Shown here piece after piece: positions 1-5,915 of a stretch of 8,372 bases of DNA. The notes beneath the pieces are model-generated. The model was not told where the DNA came from. It was given only the letters and a program-made list of their open reading frames with translations, and searched no databases. Each line of letters starts with the position of its first letter. The first letter of the stretch is position 1. Both the position numbers and the translations under genes were made by a program. Source of the stretch: Acidobacteriaceae bacterium (GTDB lineage Bacteria > Acidobacteriota > Terriglobia > Terriglobales > Acidobacteriaceae); contig JASIJX010000112.1 of the NCBI GenBank assembly GCA_030049955.1, positions 1 through 8,372 of the forward strand, given 5' to 3'.

Positions 1-117
1 GTGATAAGTGATATTGGATGGCTGAGGGTTACACATTGGGGAATAGAAGATTACCAAAAGTTTCGGTCGATGTTACTGGAGGACCGTTGTTCGCTCCCTC
101 CTGTATGCGTAAACTAA
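1..117 (+). CDS. Possible C-terminal end of an unidentified protein, cut by the left edge
   Basis: Frame 1 is open from the first base to a TAA at 115-117 and reads 38 residues, beginning VISDIGWLRVTHWGIEDYQK and ending PPVCVN. The composition (Trp, Tyr, His and acidic residues mixed with hydrophobics) looks protein-like, and the stop lies 64 bases before the PqqD gene on the same strand, so it could be the upstream gene of that cluster. I do not recognise the family. An open stretch this short can occur by chance, so the call is weak. Confidence 0.35.
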   Translation: MISDIGWLRVTHWGIEDYQKFRSMLLEDRCSLPPVCVN

Positions 118-170
118 ACATCGATCCGTGGGGCACCAGTACGCTCTCACAAAAACGGACAATCCCACCT

Positions 171-176
171 AGAGGG
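171..176 (+). promoter_or_regulatory. Ribosome binding site of the PqqD-domain gene
   Basis: AGAGGG lies five bases upstream of the ATG at 182, a good Shine-Dalgarno match and spacing. It supports 182 as the true start. Confidence 0.65.
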
Positions 177-181
177 ACATA

Positions 182-628
182 ATGCGGATCACGCGTACCA
201 GCTCAGTTGATCTAACCGAAAATAAGTTGCCTGATGGTTCAAGAATTCTCGTTGATTCGCGGAGCGACAGAGTAATTGCCCTTAATGCGATCGCGGGTGC
301 AGCCTGGGACGCCTGCAGCCTCCCAACCGACCTAAGCGGCGTAACAGAGCGCATGCGGGATTCGCTTGGTCTTGAGGTTCCAGAAGAGATCGTTGAAGAG
401 GCTATTGCCCAGCTTCAGGAGAAGAAGCTGATCAAATCCGCCACAGAGCTGACTTCCCGGCGCGCCTTCATTCCCAGGCTCGGGGCAGTTGCCCTACCGG
501 TTGTGGCAGCGATGACGATGACGGAGCAGCGGGCCTACGCAAAAATGGCGGACTCGCGGCTCCAACCCGACCCCCGCGATCCATTCTTTCCTCGGCCCAT
601 TGATAGATTCAATCCTCCCAAGCATTGA
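182..628 (+). CDS. PqqD-family (RRE-like) protein with internal twin-arginine-like segment and proline-rich tail
   Basis: The 148-residue product has two parts. Residues 1-85 match the PqqD fold: LPDGSRILVDS near 16-26, the hallmark ALNAIAGAAWDAC at 33-45, and a helical half ending in QLQEKKLI (77-84). PqqD domains act as peptide chaperones or RiPP recognition elements that hold a precursor peptide for its modifying enzyme. Free PqqD proteins are usually about 90 residues, so the last 60 are extra. They start with SRRAFI (92-97), which resembles the Tat motif SRRxF-hydrophobic, then a hydrophobic run (about 99-112), then AYA (118-120) like a signal-peptidase site, and finish with a Pro/Asp/Phe-rich tail ending NPPKH. 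The HprK-like gene follows 112 bases downstream on the same strand. PqqD proteins with such RR tails are, as far as I recall, found in Acidobacteria and Actinobacteria. Whether the tail is exported, anchors the protein in the membrane or is itself modified is unknown. The domain call is firm and the function inferred. Confidence 0.82.
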   Translation: MRITRTSSVDLTENKLPDGSRILVDSRSDRVIALNAIAGAAWDACSLPTDLSGVTERMRDSLGLEVPEEIVEEAIAQLQEKKLIKSATELTSRRAFIPRLGAVALPVVAAMTMTEQRAYAKMADSRLQPDPRDPFFPRPIDRFNPPKH

Positions 629-740
629 TCAGTGCTTAGATGTTGCGGGTCGAGGGCTCCACCGGGTTCATGAAGAAAGGTCGAAATTCTGCGGTGGTGT
701 CCAGATATAACTGCTCATCACCCTCCCGCTTCGTTGGGAC

Positions 741-1580
741 ATGAACGCGATACAAACTGTTGAGCGGGAGGCGTCCTACTTCGATCCGATCCTTATGGCG
801 AATTTTATCCCGTTCCAGCTCTGCGCTTTCGGCTGCCAAATTCAAGCAACCGCATCCTCAGAGGATGCCTTCGAGACTTTGCAGCAGTACATCTTTCCGT
901 CAATACCCAGATTTACCAATGCCGGTGCGGCACCTGATCTGCGAATTCAAATTGAGAAAGCCGAAAGTCAATTCCGGTTGTACGTCAATGACAGCCAGGT
1001 ATCTGCTTCCGGCGAGTTGATGAGCCTTGTTCCCGATCTCATTCAGCGGATTGACCAGACGATCGTTAGCTCTTTGAAGACACTCCGGGCGGTGCATGCT
1101 GGAGCGGTTCGGTTGGGCGATCGAGTCCTGCTGCTGCCCGGCTACAGCCACTCGGGAAAATCGCGGATAGTCGCGGAACTGCTCCGGCGAGGCGCCAACT
1201 ACTTTTCCGATGAATACGCACTCGTTGACGATGAGGGACGCATCCACGCATATCCCAGACCGTTGTTACTCCGGAACGGCTCTCCCAACCGCATCCCGGT
1301 GCTTGTTCAGGAGCATCGCATCCAGGGGGCATCCGCGGCAGCGCCGGTTGGCTGGATCATGGAACTGCAATATCACGTTGACTGTGCCTGGCACGTTTCC
1401 ACGGTTGGACAGGGCGAAGGACTGCTGATGCTTCTCCGGCATACTCCTCATGTGCTGGCTGAAGCCCCGGATCTGCTGGGCAGGTTCCAGCGCGTGGCCG
1501 CGGGAGCGAAGTGTTTTACGGGGCGACGGATGGATGCGGAAAGGGCCGTTGACGAGATTCTGCGCCTAATAGAAGATTAG
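741..1580 (+). CDS. HPr kinase/phosphorylase-like P-loop protein, possible RiPP precursor kinase
   Basis: The 279-residue product resembles the C-terminal kinase domain of HPr kinase. The Walker A motif is GYSHSGKS at residues 134-141. It is preceded by VHAGAV (118-123), matching the conserved His region, and followed by FSDEYALVDD (155-164), which supplies the acidic catalytic position (D157). The order H119, K140, D157 follows the family. After GKS it has Arg where canonical HprK normally has Glu, and the P-loop lacks the usual GxSGxGKS pattern, so the substrate is probably not HPr. HprK-like proteins of this kind occur in lasso-peptide clusters, where characterised members phosphorylate the precursor peptide. 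The upstream PqqD gene fits that setting. Residues 1-110 are poorly conserved and not recognised. The reading frame has a stop at 708, so the ATG at 741 is the first good start, although the ribosome site before it is weak. No transmembrane segment is seen, so it should be cytoplasmic. Confidence 0.82.
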   Translation: MNAIQTVEREASYFDPILMANFIPFQLCAFGCQIQATASSEDAFETLQQYIFPSIPRFTNAGAAPDLRIQIEKAESQFRLYVNDSQVSASGELMSLVPDLIQRIDQTIVSSLKTLRAVHAGAVRLGDRVLLLPGYSHSGKSRIVAELLRRGANYFSDEYALVDDEGRIHAYPRPLLLRNGSPNRIPVLVQEHRIQGASAAAPVGWIMELQYHVDCAWHVSTVGQGEGLLMLLRHTPHVLAEAPDLLGRFQRVAAGAKCFTGRRMDAERAVDEILRLIED

Positions 1581-1969
1581 CCTCGCCGCACATCTCACAC
1601 CCCGGAGGGGCGCACCCATTCGGGCGACAGGCGCTCGAAACTCGGGAGCCACCTGGTTCGGTCTTTCCTCATGGCCAACGAACTTCGAGCTTTGGAGCCG
1701 CACTCCACGTCTTTCGTGCAGATCTGTAGGTCGAACGCCGCGCTTCTGAGATGATGCTTTGATGCGAACCCAAAACAGCGACCAAATCCCCAAATCCTCG
1801 CGGCACTGAGGATGATGTATCTAGCTCGTGAAAAATCGCTTACTCTCTCGGGAAAGCTGGAGGAAGAAAAAATTCTTTCGCGACAATAATAAGGAACAGA
1901 GCTTACACGATGTTGCATGCACTATCGGCGGCTAGAGTCAACCGAGGTTAATGACCTTGCTCATTCCGC

Positions 1970-2013
1970 TTTTCAAAAGCCTCGGCTGCGCCGGAGGTAG
2001 ATGCTTTTGAGAG
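1970..2013. repeat. Long imperfect stem-loop in the leader of the DUF4184 gene
   Basis: CAAAAGC at 1974-1980 pairs with GCTTTTG at 2003-2009. Inside it CTC/GAG (1981-1983 with 1994-1996) and GGC/GCC (1984-1986 with 1990-1992) close a three-base TGC loop, leaving one bulged G and a six-base asymmetric internal loop. A further four outer pairs, two of them G-U, extend the stem to 1970-2013. It also overlaps a small palindrome, GCTTTT-C-AAAAGC (1968-1980), so two alternative foldings compete. No U-run follows it, so it is not a typical intrinsic terminator. Confidence 0.5.
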
Positions 2014-2050
2014 ATCGACGAGGGTGAGATAGCAGTTCTTTAGAGGCACG

Positions 2051-2076
2051 TCGGAGATACTTGTCGGAGATACTTG
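2051..2076 (+). repeat. 13-bp perfect tandem duplication carrying the ribosome binding site
   Basis: TCGGAGATACTTG occurs twice back to back (2051-2063 and 2064-2076), ending four bases before the ATG at 2081. Each copy holds a GGAG Shine-Dalgarno core. The second core is 11 bases from the start, slightly long, while the first is 24 bases away and unlikely to serve this start. Confidence 0.85.
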
Positions 2077-2080
2077 GGTC

Positions 2081-2887
2081 ATGCCGTTTACGATTTCCCA
2101 TGCCGCCGCCGCAATCCCGTTTCGACGCACTCGCTTGATCATGTCGGCGATCGTAATGGGTTGCTTTGCGCCGGATTTCCCGCACCTCCTCTCCTTGTCA
2201 CCGCGCGAATCCTTCGGCTCGCCGCGCGCTCTCTTCAGTCACACGTTCGCCGGGATATTTGTCTTGGATTTGCCGCTTGCAATCGCCGGGCTTTGGCTGT
2301 TTCACGCCTTCATGAAGCAGCCGATGTTAATGTTTTTGCCGGTGGGGATTCGACGCAGGCTCAGGAAGAGCGTGAACAGTTTCCCGTTCTGGCCTTGGAA
2401 GCGTTTCTTGTTGATTACGCTTTCCATCGTGATCGGGGCGGCGACGCACCTTCTGTTGGACGCATTCACTCATCGCTACTCCTGGATTTATCAGCACTGG
2501 GCGTTCCTGCGGCGTTGGGTTGAGCTGCCGCTCGTCGGCGAAATGCCGATATGCAGCCTGCTGGAGTACGCGAGTAGCATCTTGGGGCTTGCGGTGATAG
2601 CCGTCTGGATTTGGCACTGGTATCACACAACCAAACCCAATGCCGAGCGGCTCGCCCAGCCTCTGGATACGCCGCAAAAGCGGGCTTTTATAGCTGTTTT
2701 GCCGGTGCTCGCTATATTAGGCGGGGCCTTGCGCGTCTTTCACGAGAAAGGAATCGACCTGCACATTCGGCCGATCGTGCACTTCACAACCGATGTGCTG
2801 ATTTCGGCAATCACATATTTCCTATTGGGATTGCTTGTTTATGGCGTGATAACCCGCCGGCATAGGATAGTGCCTGTGAGGGTTTGA
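2081..2887 (+). CDS. DUF4184 family integral membrane protein
   Basis: The 268-residue product opens with MPFTISHAAAAIPFRR, the hallmark start of DUF4184, and continues with APDFPHLL (30-37), LFSHTFAG (51-58), a DLPLAIAG helix (63-70) and the conserved THLLLDAFTHRYSW (122-135). The recurring His and Asp residues (H7, D32, H54, H123, D127, H131) resemble a metal-binding or hydrolase-like arrangement of membrane enzymes, but the family has no known reaction as far as I know. Hydrophobic segments lie near 55-77, 108-125, 160-180, 202-216 and 232-256, giving about five membrane helices. The final ITRRHR stretch is basic and probably cytoplasmic. The length is normal for the family. It stands alone on the plus strand and converges on the LacI gene, so nothing nearby suggests a partner. 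Confidence 0.87.
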   Translation: MPFTISHAAAAIPFRRTRLIMSAIVMGCFAPDFPHLLSLSPRESFGSPRALFSHTFAGIFVLDLPLAIAGLWLFHAFMKQPMLMFLPVGIRRRLRKSVNSFPFWPWKRFLLITLSIVIGAATHLLLDAFTHRYSWIYQHWAFLRRWVELPLVGEMPICSLLEYASSILGLAVIAVWIWHWYHTTKPNAERLAQPLDTPQKRAFIAVLPVLAILGGALRVFHEKGIDLHIRPIVHFTTDVLISAITYFLLGLLVYGVITRRHRIVPVRV

Positions 2888-2922
2888 GCGGAGCCCGAGT
2901 CGGCGCTGGCCTGGGTTTACTG

Positions 2923-2941
2923 GGCTGCGGCTCACGCAGCC
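2923..2941. terminator. Candidate hairpin terminator after the DUF4184 gene
   Basis: GGCTGCG and CGCAGCC form a perfect seven-pair stem with the loop GCTCA, 36 bases past the DUF4184 stop. There is no T-run after it on the plus strand, so a classic intrinsic terminator is doubtful. It could be a pause or RNA-end-protecting hairpin. Confidence 0.4.
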
Positions 2942-3108
2942 TGATCGGGAGAGAAAAAGCTGTCCTCGATATCCGATTTCAAGCGCGCAGCCGATCACAC
3001 TCCCAGTCGCCCGATCAATAAACGGAACCAAGGTGCGGAAGACTGACTAGCTTGCGGTTGAGGCGGCGGCCCTTCTCCAAAGCGAAGAAAAATGGTCATT
3101 GCTTCGAC

Positions 3109-4191
3109 TCAGCTTTTCACCGGCCCCGTGGATTCGCGAATGACGAGTTCAGGTTCAACCGTAATTTCGTCGCGAGGTGGAACTGTGTTGTGAATTCGAT
3201 TCAACAGGCTCTGTGTTGCCAGTCTGCCAATCTCTTCGAGGGGCTGATTGATGGTTGTCAGCCTCGGCGATGTGAACGCCGCTGCCTTAATGTCGTCAAA
3301 GCCAATTACAGAGATGTCTTCAGGCACGCGCAGGTTGAAATCCTTTAGTGCGCGAATGGCTCCGATAGCCGAAATGTCATTGAACGCAACAATTGCGGTG
3401 AACGCCTTCTTGGTCGCGAGCAATTGCTGCACCACTGGATAGCCGAGTTCAGGCGAGGTCATATCTCGATCGAGGCTTACGACAAGCTCCGGCTTGATCT
3501 CCAAACCCAATCGCTCGGCAACTCCAACCAGGCTTTTCCATCGATCATCTGAGTCCGAACTAAATGGCTGGCCGCGCATAAACGCGATCATTCGATGCCC
3601 CAGCGAGTAAAGGTGACCGAGTGCCAGCTCTGCGGCCCGGGCGTGGTCGAGCAATACATTTGTTATGCCTTCGATGTGCCTATGGCCGGCCACAGCCACT
3701 ACTGGAATTGACACTGGATGATCGAGAAGCGTGTCGATCGCAATTAGCCCTTGCGCGCCTCGGCCAATCAGCATCCTCGTATAGTCTTCAATCAGGTTCC
3801 GTTTGTGCCGGTGGTGTGCTGTGAAGTAAAAATAGCCCGCCTGGATCAGTTGGTCGCCGATTCCGCTCATTACTTCTGTGTGATACCCATCGCCCAACTC
3901 CGGCACCAGAATTCCGATCGTCAATGTTCGACGGCTCCGCAGCGATCGCGCCAGCAGATTCGGTTGGTAGTTCATCGCCTTGGCGGCGGCCTTGATCCGG
4001 TCGCGCGTAGCCTGCGGAATCGACCTTCCCGGCACATCATTCAGAACAACCGATACTGTAGCCGGGTTCAGCCCCAGATGTTCCGCGAGCTGTTTCAAGC
4101 TCGATGTCTGATGAGCCCGCGGCTTGGTCGTGTCTTTCGGCTTTTTTTCGCTCGCGGAATTCTTCATGTCGTCGCTCAAATTTCTCGGCAA
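3109..4191 (-). CDS. LacI-family transcriptional repressor
   Basis: The 360-residue product begins with a Lys-rich extension, then the LacI helix-turn-helix at about 31-52 (SLKQLAEHLGLNPATVSVVL), the domain end RDRIKAAAKAMNYQPN (63-78) and the hinge helix NLLARSLRS (78-86) with the minor-groove Leu at 84. The periplasmic-binding-protein-like sensor domain starts at TIGILVPELGDGYHTEVMSGI (91-111) and contains FNDISAIGAIRAL (270-282) and ISVIGFDDI (293-301), both family hallmarks. LacI proteins usually bind a sugar or sugar phosphate and release palindromic operators. The start given is a TTG at 4189-4191 with AGGA at 4198-4201 six bases before it. An in-frame ATG at 4165-4167 has a weaker site and would drop eight residues, leaving the DNA-binding domain intact. 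The gene lies behind the permease gene on the same strand but across a 453-base gap, so it probably has its own promoter and may regulate itself and the transport genes. Effector unknown. Confidence 0.95.
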   Translation of the reverse strand: MPRNLSDDMKNSASEKKPKDTTKPRAHQTSSLKQLAEHLGLNPATVSVVLNDVPGRSIPQATRDRIKAAAKAMNYQPNLLARSLRSRRTLTIGILVPELGDGYHTEVMSGIGDQLIQAGYFYFTAHHRHKRNLIEDYTRMLIGRGAQGLIAIDTLLDHPVSIPVVAVAGHRHIEGITNVLLDHARAAELALGHLYSLGHRMIAFMRGQPFSSDSDDRWKSLVGVAERLGLEIKPELVVSLDRDMTSPELGYPVVQQLLATKKAFTAIVAFNDISAIGAIRALKDFNLRVPEDISVIGFDDIKAAAFTSPRLTTINQPLEEIGRLATQSLLNRIHNTVPPRDEITVEPELVIRESTGPVKS

Positions 4192-4348
4192 TCGTTTTCC
4201 TGATTGATTTTATATGCCTCTACGACTTTGGTCCTTCGACCCTTGGTTTCAGGAAAAGCTCAATCGGCCGAATGATGCGTCAGCGACTCTCAGCAAGGCG
4301 GCGTAACCGCCTCATTTGGAGATACGCAAGCCGGCTCGGTTCTGTTAC

Positions 4349-4358
4349 GAATCGATTC
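4349..4358. promoter_or_regulatory. Candidate LacI-type operator
   Basis: GAATCGATTC is a perfect ten-base palindrome centred on CG. LacI-family operators are typically such palindromes with a central CG pair, into which the hinge helix Leu inserts. It lies about 160 bases upstream of the lacI start. Two further CGATT half-sites follow at 17- and 19-base intervals. Position and form fit; binding is inferred. Confidence 0.35.
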
Positions 4359-4501
4359 AGAGCTCGGCTCGATTTAACGGAGCACGGTCGATTAAAGATG
4401 CCTCCGAGCCCGAATCGCCACTGCCCCATGGTCCTCAATAGACAAACGATTATCTATAAATGCTCTTTCAGGCGCAAATGCCTTGGCTGAAATATTAAAC
4501 T

Positions 4502-4543
4502 CGTTATCCTGTGGTAATGTCAAGCCATTACCTTCAGATAATG
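4502..4543. repeat. Nested inverted repeat downstream of the permease gene
   Basis: GGTAATG (4513-4519) and CATTACC (4526-4532) form a perfect inner stem with a six-base loop. CGTTATC (4502-4508) pairs with GATAATG (4537-4543) as an outer stem with one G-U pair, across a short internal loop. It begins about 100 bases beyond the permease stop in the direction of transcription. There is no U-run, so it may be an mRNA end structure or a protein-binding site. Confidence 0.5.
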
Positions 4544-4644
4544 CCGATGTTTTCCCCGATTTTTGTTCATTAGAGCCAGCCTGAGGGATAAATCCCGGAC
4601 CGGCTTGCGATCGTTTACGCAAAACAGGTCCCACATTGTCTTAG

Positions 4645-5847
4645 CTAGACATACGATTGTTTAGACACTATCGTCTCTTCATCGCCTGGCTGGCGGCCGT
4701 CCGGCTGAGTAAACCCGAAGATCAGCGCATTGAGCGCTGCCATCGCCAAGCCCGCGAAGCACGGAACCACCAGCCCAAACCTTAGCGAATGAAAGTATGC
4801 CGAGACCAGGCCCGTAATCCATGGGAACAGGGCTGCCCCCATTCCTCCGACCGCAAAAAACCAGCCCAAGGACGAAATCTCAAGCAGATAGGAAAGCGAG
4901 AGGGGATAGATCGGTCCAATCGATGCGCCGGCCGCTCCGGCGGCTACAAAGATCAGCCATGGAGATCGAGCGACGATAACGGCAAGTGCAGACAGAGTCA
5001 CGCCCCAAATTCCCCATCGCAGCACTGATCGGTGTCCAACCTTGGCCAGGAGGCGTGTCGAAAAAGCGAGCCGACTCAGCATTTCCCCAAGCCAAAAGAT
5101 TGACGTAGCAAGAGCAGCCCCTGCCAAGCTTCGCATTCCCGCTCGTTGCGAATAGGTCGTCAGCCATCCGCTCAGCGATGCTTCCACTCCCACCGTGGTC
5201 ATTGCTAAAAACAAAAGCAGGGTAAAAACAGGTCGGACAGAACGGGTCACCCGAGTCGATTTGCGTTGTGGTGCAGATTGCGGCGCCTCTCGTTCCATCA
5301 GTGTCACCCACGCAAACAAGGCGAGCGACAACGCAAGCATCATCATGAAGAGCAGGTAAAAATTGCTTGCGCGCAGAAAAGGCAGAAAACAAATCGGCCC
5401 CGCAGCCGCCCCTGCAGACCATGCAAAGTTTAGCCACTCCAGTTTTGCCGCGCGATCGTTGCCCCAGCGATCAGAAAAGAGCAAGCTTGTCGACGTCATC
5501 GCCATCCCCAGGCCCAGACCATAGAAGAAAAACGCTTCGTAAGCGGTCTTCGATCCGTCCAAGCACAGAGCGGCGAGAGACGCCGCCAACGTTCCATAAC
5601 CAATAACAAGGGAACGAATGCGATTGAGTCCTGTAACAATCGCGCCGAGTCCCGAAGCAAAGAACTGGAGAAACAGAAGCAAGCCTGCTTGGTCGTCACG
5701 CAATCCCCATCGCTGCGAGAGGATTGGCAGCAGCACTCCCAGCATTACTGTCCCGGCGCCTGTCAGGCTAAAACCTGCACTCAAAACTGCGGTTGAAAGA
5801 GTACGCCGGGCGGATCGAACTGTTACGGAAGTATTCGTGTCGACCAT
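4645..5847 (-). CDS. MFS permease, FucP/FHS-like sugar transporter
   Basis: The 400-residue protein has the size and layout of a major facilitator permease: two blocks of about six hydrophobic helices separated by a charged cytoplasmic loop near residues 184-206. Helix 1 lies near 21-42 (FSLTGAGTVMLGVLLPIL). A FucP-like segment LGLGMAMTSTSLLFSDRWG follows at 111-129. The second half holds VGVEASLSGWLTTY (219-232) and the hallmark GASIGPIYPLSLSY (307-320), like the G-x-G-P-xx-P-x motif of fucose/glucose-galactose permeases. Members usually import a sugar by proton symport. The C-terminal tail after 380 is short and charged. The start ATG has only a weak AGAGA ribosome site. The gene begins 68 bases after the FG-GAP protein gene on the same strand, so the two are probably co-transcribed, and the LacI regulator follows. 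A carbohydrate substrate is inferred from family and neighbourhood, and the exact sugar is unknown. Confidence 0.9.
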   Translation of the reverse strand: MVDTNTSVTVRSARRTLSTAVLSAGFSLTGAGTVMLGVLLPILSQRWGLRDDQAGLLLFLQFFASGLGAIVTGLNRIRSLVIGYGTLAASLAALCLDGSKTAYEAFFFYGLGLGMAMTSTSLLFSDRWGNDRAAKLEWLNFAWSAGAAAGPICFLPFLRASNFYLLFMMMLALSLALFAWVTLMEREAPQSAPQRKSTRVTRSVRPVFTLLLFLAMTTVGVEASLSGWLTTYSQRAGMRSLAGAALATSIFWLGEMLSRLAFSTRLLAKVGHRSVLRWGIWGVTLSALAVIVARSPWLIFVAAGAAGASIGPIYPLSLSYLLEISSLGWFFAVGGMGAALFPWITGLVSAYFHSLRFGLVVPCFAGLAMAALNALIFGFTQPDGRQPGDEETIVSKQSYV

Positions 5848-5915
5848 GGTCTGTTCTCTTTTGATTCTCAGTCCGCCCAGTGCATCTTCACTCGCAGCGC
5901 CGGATCAACTCCTTC

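Larger units (their letters stand above)
1581..2080. other. 500-base stretch without a convincing gene
   Basis: Neither strand offers a believable coding sequence here. The longest frames, on the minus strand, have Ser/Arg-rich shadow-like products with no recognisable motif. What can be seen is a short GC stem just after the kinase gene (CCCC-gga-GGGG near 1600), a structured segment at 1970-2013 and a tandem repeat at 2051-2076. The right half is presumably the promoter and leader of the DUF4184 gene. No clear -35/-10 pair was identified. Confidence 0.6.
4192..4644. other. 453-base spacer between the permease and lacI genes, likely regulatory
   Basis: No convincing gene is present. The region holds the ribosome site of the lacI gene (4198-4201), a TATAAA hexamer on the minus strand (4209-4214) without a good -35 partner, two CG-centred palindromes (TCGGCCGA at 4264-4271 and GAATCGATTC at 4349-4358), further CGATT words at 4370 and 4389, and a nested inverted repeat at 4502-4543. 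Such content fits a repressor-controlled promoter region for lacI. Confidence 0.5.

Noticed and set aside
636..845. 69-residue minus-strand open frame across the gap between the PqqD and kinase genes
   Set aside because: It runs antisense into the supported kinase gene and has no recognised motif. I considered a precursor peptide here and saw no support.
1595..1918. 107-residue minus-strand open frame
   Set aside because: Ser/Arg-rich, low-complexity product with no motif or ribosome site; another frame over the same bases is equally open. Looks like non-coding sequence.
1948..2142. 64-residue minus-strand open frame overlapping the start of the DUF4184 gene
   Set aside because: The final residues look somewhat protein-like, but it overlaps a well-supported gene start, contains the stem-loop and tandem repeat, and matches no family I know.
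2074..2523. 149-residue plus-strand frame overlapping DUF4184
   Set aside because: Same region in another frame gives the clear DUF4184 hallmarks; this one shows none.
3055..3110. Possible hairpin between the convergent DUF4184 and lacI genes (CGAAG/CTTCG arms)
   Set aside because: Only five pairs with a long loop; too weak to call a terminator.
4392..4634. 80-residue minus-strand open frame just behind the permease gene
   Set aside because: No motif and no good ribosome site, and it contains the nested inverted repeat. Position alone is not enough to call a gene.
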